A DNA stretch of 64,000 nt. It comes from Leclercia adecarboxylata. Its GTDB lineage: Bacteria > Pseudomonadota > Gammaproteobacteria > Enterobacterales > Enterobacteriaceae. Of this stretch, positions 47,368 to 56,673 are shown in pieces. The stretch lies in contig NZ_CP098325.1 of assembly GCF_023639785.1 (NCBI RefSeq), positions 2,728,001 through 2,792,000 on the forward strand, given 5' to 3'. Below the pieces are notes generated by a model. That model was not told where the DNA came from and made no database searches. It saw only the letters and a program-made list of their open reading frames with translations. The position numbers and the translations under genes were made by a program. Within the stretch, counting starts at the first letter, position 1. Every line of letters starts with the position of its first letter.

Positions 47368-48054
47368 TTATGCGGTCTGCGGCAGGCGTTGCGGCGCAAC
47401 CGTCACCACGCGCTGGACAAAAATTCCCGGCGTGACCACCGCCTCCGGGTCAAGCTCGCCGAGGTTCACCGTCTCGCTCACCTGCGCAATGGTGCAGCTG
47501 GCGGCGGCGGCCATGATCGGCCCGAAGTTGCGCCCGGTTTTGTCATAAACCAGGTTGCCCCAGCGGTCGGCCTTCAGGGCTTTAATCAGGGCGAAATCGG
47601 CTTTCAACGGGTACTCCAGCACGTAATCCTTGCCGTCGATGTGCCGGGTCTCTTTGCCCGCCGCCAGCTCGGTGCCAAAACCGGTGGGGGTGAAGATCGC
47701 CCCCAGCCCGCTGCCGCCCGCCTGAATGCGTGCCGCGAGGTTGCCCTGCGGGACCAGCTCCAGCTCCACTTCGCCACGACGGTAGAGGTCGTCAAACACC
47801 CAGGAGTCGGTCTGGCGCGGAAAGGAGCAGATCACCTTTTTCACGCACCCGGCCTTCAGCAGCGCCGCCAGGCCATAGTCGCCGTTCCCGGCGTTGTTGC
47901 TGATCAGGGTCAGATCCCGTGGTCTGCGGCGGATCAGGGCATCCAGCAGCTCGGCAGGCTGTCCGGCCGCGCCGAAGCCGCCCACCATCACCACCGCGCC
48001 GTCAAACATGTCCGCCACGGCGGCATCGGTGGCGGCAATCCGTTTATCAATCAT
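47368..48054 (-). CDS. pcaI: 3-oxoadipate CoA-transferase subunit A
   Basis: 228 residues with the subunit A glycine motif VMVGGFGAAGQPAELLDALIRR near the N-terminus and the SENNAGNG-like LISNNAGNGDYG. Overlaps the MFS transporter stop by 4 bp (ATGA). Works as a heterodimer with PcaJ. Confidence 0.93.
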   Translation of the reverse strand: MIDKRIAATDAAVADMFDGAVVMVGGFGAAGQPAELLDALIRRRPRDLTLISNNAGNGDYGLAALLKAGCVKKVICSFPRQTDSWVFDDLYRRGEVELELVPQGNLAARIQAGGSGLGAIFTPTGFGTELAAGKETRHIDGKDYVLEYPLKADFALIKALKADRWGNLVYDKTGRNFGPIMAAAASCTIAQVSETVNLGELDPEAVVTPGIFVQRVVTVAPQRLPQTA

Positions 48055-49373
48055 TTGCTTACCTCGTTGTTATTCGTTGAGGGCAGGCTGCGCAGGGCGA
48101 TCCACGCCAGCAGCGCATAGGCCATCAGCAGCAGGGAGACCGGCCAGGAGGCGTCAAAGTGCATCAGCAGCGCCACCGCCAGCATCGGCCCCAGACCGCC
48201 GGAGAAGATCGAGCCCACCTCATGCCCCAGCGCCAGGCCGGAGTAGCGCACGCGCACCGGGAACAGATCGCTCATGATGCAGGGCTGGGTGCCGATCATC
48301 GCCCCGTGGCAGAACGGCAGGCCGAGCAGCATCGCCAGCATGATCCAGCCGTAGTCGCCGGTAGAGAGCAGCCAGAAGAACGGGAAGGCCATCACCAGCA
48401 GGCCAATGACGCCGATGTAGTAAACCGGCTTCAGGCCGATGCGATCCGAGAGCGCGCCCCAGAACAGGATCGAGAAGAACTCCACCAGCATCGCCAGGGT
48501 CACGGCACTGATGATCTCCCCGGTGCCGATGCCAATGTGCTTCGCGTAGACCACCGAGAAAGTGAAGAAGATATAGGAGGCGCCGTTCTCCGGCAGGCGC
48601 AGGGCGATGGCCTGCAACAGCGCTTTCGGGTGCTCGCGCACCAGCACCATCAGCGGGATCTTCTCGTGTTTTTCTTCGGGCTTCGCCTGGGTAAAGGCCT
48701 TGCTCTCCCGGATGTTTTTGCGGATATAGACCCCGACCAGGAAGATGACGATGCTCAGCAGGAACGGCACGCGCCAGCCCCAGCTCATCAGCTCCTCTTC
48801 CGGCAGCTTTTGCACCAGATAGAAGGCAAACGCCGAGAGCACAAACCCGCCGGAGACCCCCATCTGACTCCAGGCGGTAAAGAAACCGCGACGGGATGCG
48901 GGCGCGTTCTCGCTCAGCATCAGCACCCCACCGCCCCACTCGCCGCCGGACGCCACACCCTGTAAAAAGCGCAGGGTGATAAGCGAGATCGGCGCCCAGA
49001 TGCCGATCTGCGCGTAGGTTGGCAGCAGGCCGATGATGAAGGTGGTGGCTCCCATCAGGGTCAGGGTCATGATCAGCGTCATCTTGCGGCTGTAGCGATC
49101 CCCGATATGGCCGAAGACGATCCCGCCCAGCGGCCGGGCGAGGAAGCCCACCGCAAAGCCGGAGAAGGCCAGCAGCGTCCCCTGCATCGGGTCGCCGCCC
49201 ACCGGGAAGAACAGCGGGCCAAACACCAGCGCCGCGGCGGTGCCGTACAGGAAGAAGTCATACCATTCCAGCGCATTCCCCAGCACCGAGGCGAACACCA
49301 GCTTGCGCATCTGTCCGGCATCCTGCGGTTGTACTGCCGAAGCGGGGGTGTTTTCAGTCACGACATTGCTCAT
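48051..49373 (-). CDS. MHS-family (shikimate/aromatic acid-type) MFS transporter
   Basis: 440 residues, 12 membrane helices, metabolite:H+ symporter group: VLGNALEWYDFFLYGTAAALVF at helix 1, RPLGGIVFGHIGDRYSRK motif A, LRFLQGVASGGEWGGGVLM. Twenty-three bp after iacG and 4-bp overlap with pcaI, so it joins the iac and cat halves. Likely imports an aromatic acid such as an auxin or a pathway intermediate; the substrate is inference. Confidence 0.87.
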   Translation of the reverse strand: MSNVVTENTPASAVQPQDAGQMRKLVFASVLGNALEWYDFFLYGTAAALVFGPLFFPVGGDPMQGTLLAFSGFAVGFLARPLGGIVFGHIGDRYSRKMTLIMTLTLMGATTFIIGLLPTYAQIGIWAPISLITLRFLQGVASGGEWGGGVLMLSENAPASRRGFFTAWSQMGVSGGFVLSAFAFYLVQKLPEEELMSWGWRVPFLLSIVIFLVGVYIRKNIRESKAFTQAKPEEKHEKIPLMVLVREHPKALLQAIALRLPENGASYIFFTFSVVYAKHIGIGTGEIISAVTLAMLVEFFSILFWGALSDRIGLKPVYYIGVIGLLVMAFPFFWLLSTGDYGWIMLAMLLGLPFCHGAMIGTQPCIMSDLFPVRVRYSGLALGHEVGSIFSGGLGPMLAVALLMHFDASWPVSLLLMAYALLAWIALRSLPSTNNNEVSK

Positions 49374-49396
49374 CAGCGTTACCCTTATGGTTGGTT

Positions 49397-49891
49397 TTAC
49401 GCTTCCACGTCATGCCCTATGGCATGGTAGCGACGGTTGAAGTAGACCAGCCCGCGCGGCGTCTCGCTGATGCGTATCGCCTGCACCTGGCAGTAGAACA
49501 CCGTGTGGCTACCCACTTCATGGCAGGTGTCGATCAGACAGTCGAAGCTGGCGACGGACGAGCTCAGCACCGGCGCGCCGCTGGCCATCACCTGCCAGGC
49601 GTCATAGGCGAAACGCTGCTCGGAGCGCAGGCTGGCGTTGGCGAAAACCCCGGAGAGATCCTGGTGATCGCTGGAGAGCACGTTGACGCACAGGGCCCGG
49701 TTCTGTTTGAAGTGTTCGTTGGCATAGGAGTTGCGGTTCATGCAGACCAGCAGCGTCGGCGGCGAGTCCGTGACGCTGCAGACGGCTGAGGCGGTAAAAC
49801 CAAACTTGCCCGCCGGGCCGTCGGTGGTGATCACGGAGACCGCACTCCCCAGTTGCGCCATGGCATTACGAAATTCGGTTTGCAGTGTCAT
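49397..49891 (-). CDS. iacG: Flavin reductase IacG
   Basis: 164-residue flavin:NAD(P)H reductase of the HpaC type (FRNAMAQLGSAVSVITTDGPAGKFGFTASAVCSV, PTLLVCMNRNSY, VLSSDHQDLSGVFA). In the indole-3-acetic acid pathway it supplies reduced flavin to the monooxygenase IacA. Gene order iacHABICDEFG identifies it. Eleven bp after iacF. Confidence 0.88.
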   Translation of the reverse strand: MTLQTEFRNAMAQLGSAVSVITTDGPAGKFGFTASAVCSVTDSPPTLLVCMNRNSYANEHFKQNRALCVNVLSSDHQDLSGVFANASLRSEQRFAYDAWQVMASGAPVLSSSVASFDCLIDTCHEVGSHTVFYCQVQAIRISETPRGLVYFNRRYHAIGHDVEA

Positions 49892-49901
49892 AAGGTATTC
49901 C

Positions 49902-50834
49902 TCACAGATCGATCACTAAGCGGGCGCTTTTTGCCCGGGAACAACACAACAGAATCTGGTCGCCGTCGGCTTTCTCTTCGTCGGTCAGGTAGCTGTCCCG
50001 GTGGTCCGGCTCGCCTTCCAGCACGTCGGTCAGGCAGCTGCCGCAAATCCCCTGCTTGCAGGAGACGCAGACCTTCAGCCCGGCCAGTGCCAGCGCCTCG
50101 ACGATGCTCTGGTTCTCCAGCACCTGCACGGTGATGCCGCTGGCGGCGGCGAACACTTCGAAGGCCGCCCCGCCGGTGACCACGTCGGCGCTGAAGCACT
50201 CCTGATGCACCTGCTCCGGGCGATAACCGAGGCGGGTCGCCTCGTCGCTGACCGCATCCATCAGCCGCGCCGGGCCGCAGGTGTATACGTGAGTGTTGGC
50301 CGGGACGTCACTCAGCACGGCCGCCAGGTTCAGGCGCTGACTGTCGCTGAAGTGCAGATGAACGCGGTCGGCCCAGGCCGCCTGTTCCAGCTGAGAAATA
50401 AACACCGCCTGTTCCCGCGTCCGGGCACAGTAGTGCAGGCTGAACGAGCGCCCGCTGGCATGCAGTTCGGCGGCCATCGCCAGCATCGGGGTGATGCCGA
50501 TCCCGCCGCCAATCAGCAGGCAGTGGCTGGCGGACGCCTCCAGCGCAAACAGGTTGCGCGGATCGCTGACCTGAATGCGATCGCCAACGTTCAGGGCGTG
50601 GGCGGCAAGAGAGCCCCCCTGGCTTTTACTCTCTTTCAGAATACCGAGCTGGTAGTGGCGGCGATCTTTCGGGTCGCCGCACAGGGAGTACGGACGCACC
50701 AGGTCTTCTGCCAGATGCAGATCGATATGCGCCCCCGCGCTGAAGGGCGGGAGGTCGATACCGTCAGAATGCGCCAGCGTCAGCAGGACCACCTCGCCCT
50801 GCAACTCCCGCCTGATAACCTGTAATGTCAGCAT
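49902..50834 (-). CDS. iacF: Dioxygenase reductase IacF (phthalate dioxygenase reductase-like)
   Basis: 310 residues: N-terminal flavin domain with VRPYSLCGDP, NAD-binding domain with LIGGGIGITPMLAMA, and a C-terminal plant-type [2Fe-2S] domain (CVSCKQGICGSC ... LLCC). This layout (flavin, NAD, then ferredoxin) is that of PDR/VanB. It transfers electrons from NADH to the Rieske oxygenase IacCD. Ten bp from its neighbours on both sides. Confidence 0.9.
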   Translation of the reverse strand: MLTLQVIRRELQGEVVLLTLAHSDGIDLPPFSAGAHIDLHLAEDLVRPYSLCGDPKDRRHYQLGILKESKSQGGSLAAHALNVGDRIQVSDPRNLFALEASASHCLLIGGGIGITPMLAMAAELHASGRSFSLHYCARTREQAVFISQLEQAAWADRVHLHFSDSQRLNLAAVLSDVPANTHVYTCGPARLMDAVSDEATRLGYRPEQVHQECFSADVVTGGAAFEVFAAASGITVQVLENQSIVEALALAGLKVCVSCKQGICGSCLTDVLEGEPDHRDSYLTDEEKADGDQILLCCSRAKSARLVIDL

Positions 50835-50843
50835 GTCGACTCC

Positions 50844-51584
50844 TTAACGCATAAACAGGCCGCCGTTGATGTCCCAGGTCGCCCCGGTGACAAACGACGC
50901 CTGCTCTGATGCCAGCAAGGCCACGGCCTGTGCGACAAACTCTGCCTCACCTAACTTGCCCACCGGGATCATCGCCAGCAGCCCGGCCATCTTCTCTTCC
51001 GGTACCAGGGCGTGAACCATCGGCAGATCCATCGGACCCGGGGCAATGGCATTGACCGTCACGCCGGATTTGCTCAGCTCGCGGGCAAAGACTTTGGTGA
51101 GGGTCAGGATGCCGCCCTTTGAGGCGGCGTAGTGGGCCCCGGAGGCGGTACCGCCGTTCTGCCCGGCCAGTGACGCCAGGTTGATGATACGGCCGTAGCC
51201 TTTCCCCGCGAAGTAGCGCCCCATGGTCTGGCAGCCGACAAAGGTGCCGCGCAGGTTGGTGGCGATCACCCGGTCGAACTCGTCGACGTCAATCTCCATC
51301 ACCGGGGTGGCGAGGGTCAGCGCGGCGTTGTTCACCAGCACCTCCAGGCTGCCGAAACGCTCGAGGGTGGCTGCCAGCGCTTTGGCAAAATCCTGCGGCT
51401 GGCGGATATCCAGCCCCAGCGCCAGGACTCTGCCCTGCCCGTCATCCAGGCGATCCGCCGCCTGCTGCGCCCGGGCGGCATCGACGTCGGTCAGCACCAC
51501 CTGATAACCCTGCGCCAGCAGGTGGGCGGCAATCACGTTGCCGAGACCGGCGGCGGCGCCGGTCACTAATGCGGTTTGCGTCAT
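50844..51584 (-). CDS. iacE: Short-chain dehydrogenase/reductase IacE
   Basis: 246-residue classical SDR: nucleotide loop TGAAAGLG near residues 9-16, NNAALTL, catalytic Ser in NLASLAGQ and YAASK. ATG at 51584 with GAGGAG upstream; a 14-residue extension lacks support. By published iac work it acts after IacA in the early oxidation of indole-3-acetic acid toward dioxindole-3-acetic acid. Confidence 0.9.
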   Translation of the reverse strand: MTQTALVTGAAAGLGNVIAAHLLAQGYQVVLTDVDAARAQQAADRLDDGQGRVLALGLDIRQPQDFAKALAATLERFGSLEVLVNNAALTLATPVMEIDVDEFDRVIATNLRGTFVGCQTMGRYFAGKGYGRIINLASLAGQNGGTASGAHYAASKGGILTLTKVFARELSKSGVTVNAIAPGPMDLPMVHALVPEEKMAGLLAMIPVGKLGEAEFVAQAVALLASEQASFVTGATWDINGGLFMR

Positions 51585-51594
51585 GGGGGGCTCC

Positions 51595-52077
51595 TCAGAG
51601 GATGTAGCCGATGCTGTGCAGCACATCGTCGCTGTTGACCAGGCGGATCACCTTCTGGGTAATCAGCAACGTGCCGTCCTGCGGCGTCAGGTGCCAGGTG
51701 ATGTCCGCCGCGTAGTGGCGGCTGTGCCCCTTGCGGTGCTCCCACAGGGACTGCGCCCCGCGCACCACAATCAGATCCTCGCTGGACGACAGCAGACGGA
51801 AGCGCGACAGGGTACGCAGCGTTCTGGCCCGCGGCGTGGTGGAGATCGACTCCCCGCTGTAAAGGCGCTTCACCCGGCGCTCGCGCATGTGGTGATCGTC
51901 GCAGGCGTAGTTAAGGGTATTTTTAAAATCGGTTTCGTTCGGGTCGATGGGCACCACGTACAGGCCGTCGCGCTGCCACAGATCCAGCCAGGCGTTGAAC
52001 TCGCCCTGGTCCAGCAGATCGCCTTCGAGGTTGATTACGGACATGGCCGCAAACAGGACAGAATCTGAGGTCATCAT
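51595..52077 (-). CDS. iacD: Aromatic-ring-hydroxylating dioxygenase beta subunit IacD
   Basis: 160-residue small subunit with an NTF2-like fold (INLEGDLLDQGEFNAWLDLWQRDGLYVVPID, RVKRLYSGESI). Its ATG at 52077 overlaps the stop of iacC (ATGA), so the two oxygenase subunits are translationally coupled. GGAGAG precedes it. A longer upstream frame lies inside iacC and is rejected. Confidence 0.9.
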   Translation of the reverse strand: MMTSDSVLFAAMSVINLEGDLLDQGEFNAWLDLWQRDGLYVVPIDPNETDFKNTLNYACDDHHMRERRVKRLYSGESISTTPRARTLRTLSRFRLLSSSEDLIVVRGAQSLWEHRKGHSRHYAADITWHLTPQDGTLLITQKVIRLVNSDDVLHSIGYIL

Positions 52078-53387
52078 TTTTCGCTCTCCGTCATCAATTT
52101 CTTCCACTGCTGATAGGCTGCACGCATGCCGGTTTCGGCGCTGACGTCGCTGCGCAGGCCATCGTCGGTGCGGTACTCTCCGGCGAGTCCCCGGTTGAGC
52201 ATGATCCACAGGTCGTCCCCTGCGGTGGCCCCGCGCTGAACGCGCTCCCAGGCTTCGGAGTCATCCGGGGTGCCAAAGCCCATCGGCCCCTGGAAGTGTT
52301 CGTGCAGACGCAGGCGCGCCTGGTTGGCAATCTCCGGCCCGCCGTCCATGGTGATCACCGCGTGGTGAATTTCGGTTTCCATTACGGAGATGGGCTGCAA
52401 AACGCGGAAGAAGGCCATGGAACAGGCGATGTTCGGGAACAGGTTGAGGTTGAAGCCGGAGCCGCCCACCGCGCGCACGATGCGGCGCACCTGATCTTCG
52501 TCGTGCTCTTTGCGCAGTTCGTCTGCCAGCCCGACGAAGCGCTCCGGGATCGGCGCGTCGAGGTTAGCATCCAGATCCACCAGCTCGGGGATCATCACCA
52601 TCACGCTGTGGCCATTGCCGAGATCTTCCACGTAGCCGCTGCCGTCCACGAAGTTGAGCATCTCTTCGGTCTGCTTATCGACGGAGCTCAGGAAGGAGCG
52701 GTGCACCACCGGGAAGTGGTAGCCGTCGGTGGTGTTCTCCAGCTGAATTTTCCAGTTGCCCGGGAAGCGGAAGCGGTGCGCAGGCCCGGTCTTGATCGGG
52801 TAGCCCGCTCCCTGCTTCATAAACAGATCCATCCACTTCTTCGCCGCGCCGAGGAAATCCTCCAGGGGTTCGATCGCCTCGTTAAAGGTGGCGAAGACCA
52901 TCCCGGCATACTGTTCGGTACGCAGCGATACCAGCCCCAGCTCGTTTTTCTCCAGCCTGTCGGCATAGCTTTCCGGATGCGGCACGCCGCGCAGGCTGCC
53001 GTCGAGGGCGTAGCCCCAGCCGTGATACGGGCAGACAAAGCTGTTGGTCTTGCCGCTGCGGTGTTCGCAGACGGTGGCCGCGCGGTGGCGGCAGCGGTTC
53101 AGCAGGGTGTGAATGGCGCCTTTACGGTCGCGCACCACAATCACCGGCTGGGTGCCAATTTCGGTGGTTTTGAAGCTGCCGGTCTCCGGGATCTCGCTGA
53201 CGTGCGCGACCCAGACCCAGGTTTTGCTGAAAATACGCTCCAGTTCGAGCTGGAAGAGTGCGTCTGAGGTGTAGAGCGACGTGTGGACGCGGTCATGTTT
53301 TACCAGGCTCGCAATCTCTTCCCTGCCCGGAACCGTCTGCGCCGTGGTATCGATATTCTTGACATTGATGAGGTGGTCACACTGCAT
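52074..53387 (-). CDS. iacC: Aromatic-ring-hydroxylating dioxygenase alpha subunit IacC
   Basis: 437-residue catalytic subunit. Rieske [2Fe-2S] ligands C99, H101, C119, H122 (CRH...CPYH); mononuclear Fe site with D221, H224, H229 (ENTTDGYHFPVVH), and the distal Asp in GTPDDSEAW. AGGAGAAAG before the ATG at 53387; a 22-residue upstream extension is not supported. With IacD and IacF it cleaves the oxidised indole acetate skeleton on the way to catechol. Confidence 0.93.
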   Translation of the reverse strand: MQCDHLINVKNIDTTAQTVPGREEIASLVKHDRVHTSLYTSDALFQLELERIFSKTWVWVAHVSEIPETGSFKTTEIGTQPVIVVRDRKGAIHTLLNRCRHRAATVCEHRSGKTNSFVCPYHGWGYALDGSLRGVPHPESYADRLEKNELGLVSLRTEQYAGMVFATFNEAIEPLEDFLGAAKKWMDLFMKQGAGYPIKTGPAHRFRFPGNWKIQLENTTDGYHFPVVHRSFLSSVDKQTEEMLNFVDGSGYVEDLGNGHSVMVMIPELVDLDANLDAPIPERFVGLADELRKEHDEDQVRRIVRAVGGSGFNLNLFPNIACSMAFFRVLQPISVMETEIHHAVITMDGGPEIANQARLRLHEHFQGPMGFGTPDDSEAWERVQRGATAGDDLWIMLNRGLAGEYRTDDGLRSDVSAETGMRAAYQQWKKLMTESEK

Positions 53388-53415
53388 AATCTTTCTCCTG
53401 CTGGCGGTCGGGGTT

Positions 53416-53928
53416 CTAGTTTTTGTCAGGGACAGGTAACGCATCCGCCGCATGCCAGTGGCTCACCGGCCGGCTGAACAGGTTGCGGGTGGTGAAACGG
53501 TGCATGGTCATTTCACCCGCCTCGCGACGGAAAATAATCTGCAGCTCGGCGGCATTCAGATGCGCTCCCCCGGCGGTAAAGGCGGAGGTTTGCAGCATCT
53601 GCCAGCGGCCATGCAGCTCGCCGTCGGCATCGTAATAGAGGGCTTCGGAGCACAAAAAATGGCCGTTCAGGGCGAAGTGCGCGGGGGTGCGGACGTAGCC
53701 CGCCATCATCGCTTCGATTGCCGCCCGCCCCTGGTGTCTACCCAGCCGGGTGGCATAAGGCTCACCCAGCCCTTCCCAGCAGGCGTCTGCGCTGAACAGG
53801 GCCCCGATGGCCTGCACCGTCGCCATGTCGTCCAGCCGATCGCACAGCCGCATGTAGGTGCTGATGCAGACCCGGGCTGCCTGCTGATCTTCAAGCTGCT
53901 GTAAACGCAGAGCATCCTGTGGGCTCAT
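53416..53928 (-). CDS. iacI: IacI, SnoaL-like NTF2-fold protein
   Basis: 170 residues. NTF2-like pattern (QAARVCISTYMRLCDRLDDMATVQAIGALFSADACWEG, HFLCSEALYYDADGELHGRW). ATG at 53928 with ACGGAG. Its position between iacB and iacC fixes the identity within iacHABICDEFG. Exact catalytic role is not settled. Confidence 0.85.
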   Translation of the reverse strand: MSPQDALRLQQLEDQQAARVCISTYMRLCDRLDDMATVQAIGALFSADACWEGLGEPYATRLGRHQGRAAIEAMMAGYVRTPAHFALNGHFLCSEALYYDADGELHGRWQMLQTSAFTAGGAHLNAAELQIIFRREAGEMTMHRFTTRNLFSRPVSHWHAADALPVPDKN

Positions 53929-53939
53929 GACTGACTCCG

Positions 53940-54296
53940 TTACTGAATAATCAGTTCGCGACCGACGCGGGCTTCGATCTTGCAGTACTTCCACAGCTTG
54001 CTGTCGCCGTCGCCCACCGGGGTGGTGCGGAACAGGTTGCAGGCGGCTACCACGCTGTCGAGGGTGTCGGCATCGGCCAGCACGTAGGTGGTCCAGGGCG
54101 AGGTGGTGGACGGGCCGACCATCAGGCGGTCATCGTCCATGTTGCCGATAACACGAATGCCCTGGGTTTCGTCGATGCCCTTCATCATCACGCCGAACGC
54201 GGCCCACACCTGTTTAGCTTCCGCCGGGGTGGCGTCAAAGAAGTTCTGGTTCACGCCGATGCAAAACAGCACGCGTAAGGTTGTTGTCTGACTCAT
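53940..54296 (-). CDS. iacB: IacB, small protein of the indole-3-acetate pathway
   Basis: 118 residues. Compact alpha/beta protein (RVLFCIGVNQNFFDATPAEAKQVWAAFG, DRLMVGPSTTSPWTTYVLADA), loosely resembling ferredoxin-fold dimeric barrel proteins. No cofactor motif. Lies 21 bp after iacA. Identity rests on gene order and length; mechanism unknown. Confidence 0.83.
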   Translation of the reverse strand: MSQTTTLRVLFCIGVNQNFFDATPAEAKQVWAAFGVMMKGIDETQGIRVIGNMDDDRLMVGPSTTSPWTTYVLADADTLDSVVAACNLFRTTPVGDGDSKLWKYCKIEARVGRELIIQ

Positions 54297-54317
54297 CTGT
54301 TGCTCCTTTGGTAAAAA

Positions 54318-55445
54318 TTACAAATAACCCGGCAGAGGCTGGCCACCGAAATAGACCGTACCGGCGTTGAGATAAGAGAGATCGCCCATGAAGGCGTGCT
54401 GGGTGATCACCATGGTGTCGCGCACGTAGCGTTGCAGCGGGCTTTTCATGGTGATGCCGCCCATGCCGTTCAGCGCCAGCGCCTGACGGGTGACCTCGGC
54501 GGCCACGCGGGTGACATGGGTGGACGACAGACGCAGGGCGTTGATCTGCCCGCAGGCCGGTTCATCCCCGGCGAGGATGCACTGCCATACGTCGTCGATG
54601 GCGTCATAGAACCAGGCCCGGGCGGAGCGCAGATCCGCTTCGCAGCGGGCAATCTGCATCTGCGCCTGGGGACGGTCGGCGAGGCGCGGCGCGCCGGTCA
54701 CCGACTGCTGGCGATGGGCAATGGCATAGATTTCATTGAGGGCGGCGCGGGCGACGCCGAGGGCCACCACCGACAGCACCTGGGTCGCCAGCGACAGCAC
54801 CGGGTAGCGGTAGAGCGCCCCGTCCAGGTTAAGCGTCCCGCCGCGAACGAAGGTCCATTCCCGGGGCACAAAGGCGTCGTTCACCACCAGATCGTGGCTG
54901 CCGGTCCCGGCCAGGCCAACGGTGTTCCACACCGGGTCGATCTGCACGCTTTCACGCGGCAACACCGCCATGCGCGGGAGGGGTTCACCGCTCTCCGGCA
55001 GGATGCCGACGCCAAACACCGAGGCCCCCATGCTGCCGCTGGCAAAGCCCCAGCGGCCGGAGACGCGGTAGCCGCCGTCCGCCAGCACCGCTTTCTGCGG
55101 CGGGAAGATGCCACCGGCAAAGACCACGTCCGGACCGTCGCGGTAGAGCTCTTTTAAGGTCTCCGGGGGCAGCGCCCCGAGATAGAACGGGCTCATGCCG
55201 AAGCTGGCGACCCAGCCTGCGGAGCCATCGGCGGTGGCAATCTGCTCGATCAGCTCACAGAACTGCGCCGGGGAACACTCCTCGCCGCCGTAAATTTTTG
55301 GGACTAATGCGCGATAGACGCCAATCTGCTTAAAGCGGGCGATGATGTCGTCAGAGATATGGCGCTGTTGCTCAAAATCGGCGCTGCGGGTGGCGACTTC
55401 ATTCAGCAGTGGAACGAGTTCCTCACGAACATGAACGGCAGACAT
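54318..55445 (-). CDS. iacA: Indole-3-acetate monooxygenase IacA (acyl-CoA dehydrogenase-like)
   Basis: 375 residues with the acyl-CoA dehydrogenase/HsaA/DszC-like fold: EQIATADGSAGWVASFGMSPFYLG, GGYRVSGRWGFASGSM, VGLAGTGSHDLVVNDAFVP, and a helical C-terminus (ALALNGMGGITMKSPLQRYVRD). Such flavin-dependent monooxygenases use reduced flavin from a partner reductase, here IacG. It catalyses the first oxidation of indole-3-acetic acid. GGGAGG before the ATG at 55445; 103 bp separate it from iacH. Confidence 0.9.
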   Translation of the reverse strand: MSAVHVREELVPLLNEVATRSADFEQQRHISDDIIARFKQIGVYRALVPKIYGGEECSPAQFCELIEQIATADGSAGWVASFGMSPFYLGALPPETLKELYRDGPDVVFAGGIFPPQKAVLADGGYRVSGRWGFASGSMGASVFGVGILPESGEPLPRMAVLPRESVQIDPVWNTVGLAGTGSHDLVVNDAFVPREWTFVRGGTLNLDGALYRYPVLSLATQVLSVVALGVARAALNEIYAIAHRQQSVTGAPRLADRPQAQMQIARCEADLRSARAWFYDAIDDVWQCILAGDEPACGQINALRLSSTHVTRVAAEVTRQALALNGMGGITMKSPLQRYVRDTMVITQHAFMGDLSYLNAGTVYFGGQPLPGYL

Positions 55446-55548
55446 AGCTTCCTCCCAAAAGAGTGTGCGGCCCGCAGAGAGACGAGTGCTGCCGCAATGA
55501 GTGGTACTCACTGAGTTATTGTTAAAACTGAAGGGTGAAACGGGATGG

Positions 55549-56673
55549 TTAGCGGCGTCGTCGTCCGGACAACCACTCAGCCGCCTGGACCAGCAGCCCC
55601 TCCTGCCCTTTGGCCGCGACGAGCTGCAGCGCCACCGGGCGTCCGTTGAGGGTGCCCGCGGGCAGGGTCAGCGCCGGATGGCCGCTGAGGTTAAAGGGAC
55701 GCACCAGCCGGGTGAGGTTCACCACGGTCAGCGGATCTTTCGCCTCGTCCAGCGTGGGCGGCAGTTCGGGCAGGGTAGCCAGCGCCAGCAGCGGGGTCTT
55801 TGCCAGTTGGGCATCTACCTGGGCGGTAAACGCCTGGCGGATCGCTTCTGCGGCGGTCAGGGCACCGGCATCGATATCGGCCCCGGCGCGGATGCGGGTG
55901 GCGACATCGGCAGAGACCCGCTCATCGCTCAGAAGCGGGTTAAACGCCTGCCAGTTTTCGTGGCTGATGAGGGTCAGCCCGGCGCGATGGGCATCGCCCA
56001 GCAGCGGGAGTTCAATCTGATGCGGCCGCAGATCGGCCTGGGCTAAGAAATCCAGCAGCAGCGCGTCGATATCGCTTAGCGCCGCCGGGATAAAACCGAT
56101 GGCGGGCAACTCCTGCAGCGGGGCGTCAACCGGCAGCGCCAGTCGGATCAGCACATCGCGCAGGACGTCGGCACGGCGGGCGAAAATCCCCACGCAGTCC
56201 AGCGAACTCTGGGCGGGCATCACCCCTTTCCGGCTGAGGCGGCCATAGGTCGGCTTTAAGCCGAGGATGCCGCAGCAGGCGGCAGGCATGCGCACCGAGC
56301 CGCCGGTGTCGGTGCCAAGCGCAAAATCGACCTCGCCGGAAGCCACTACCCCGGCAGAGCCGCTGGAGGAGCCGCCGGGGATCAGGTCGGGAAATAGCGG
56401 GTTCACCGGCGTGCCGCCCCAGGAGTTGATCCCGGTAACGCCAAACGCCAGCTCATGCAGGGCCGTTTTTCCGGTCAGGACGCAGTGCTGCCCGAGAAGG
56501 GTCTTAACCACGTCGGCATGTTCAACAGCCGCCGGGTTAGCCGCCAGCGCCGGGCAGCCGGCACGGGTGGGAAAGCCTGCGATGTCGAGGGTGTCTTTCA
56601 CCGCGAAGCGAAGGTCGCCCTCACCGAGGGTGAACTGCGCGACGTAACCATTGCTCTCAGTAACTGGCTGCAT
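55549..56673 (-). CDS. iacH: Amidase IacH
   Basis: 374-residue amidase-signature enzyme: catalytic Lys26 (VKDTLDIAG), Ser in PGGSSSGSA (residues 99-107) and nucleophile S126 in TDTGGSVRMP. ATG at 56673 with AAGGTG upstream. First gene of the iac operon. By family work it is thought to hydrolyse a late amide intermediate before catechol is formed; this remains inferential. Confidence 0.9.
   Translation of the reverse strand: MQPVTESNGYVAQFTLGEGDLRFAVKDTLDIAGFPTRAGCPALAANPAAVEHADVVKTLLGQHCVLTGKTALHELAFGVTGINSWGGTPVNPLFPDLIPGGSSSGSAGVVASGEVDFALGTDTGGSVRMPAACCGILGLKPTYGRLSRKGVMPAQSSLDCVGIFARRADVLRDVLIRLALPVDAPLQELPAIGFIPAALSDIDALLLDFLAQADLRPHQIELPLLGDAHRAGLTLISHENWQAFNPLLSDERVSADVATRIRAGADIDAGALTAAEAIRQAFTAQVDAQLAKTPLLALATLPELPPTLDEAKDPLTVVNLTRLVRPFNLSGHPALTLPAGTLNGRPVALQLVAAKGQEGLLVQAAEWLSGRRRR

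Noticed and set aside
46240-48120. 626-codon plus-strand frame
   Set aside because: Antisense to catD, pcaJ and pcaI; composition typical of a GC-rich shadow.
52074-53387. Anthranilate or benzoate dioxygenase (antABC/benABC) as identity of the Rieske oxygenase
   Set aside because: The full gene order amidase, acyl-CoA dehydrogenase-like, small protein, SnoaL, alpha, beta, SDR, reductase, flavin reductase, with MarR, is that of iacHABICDEFG; ant/ben clusters lack most of these.
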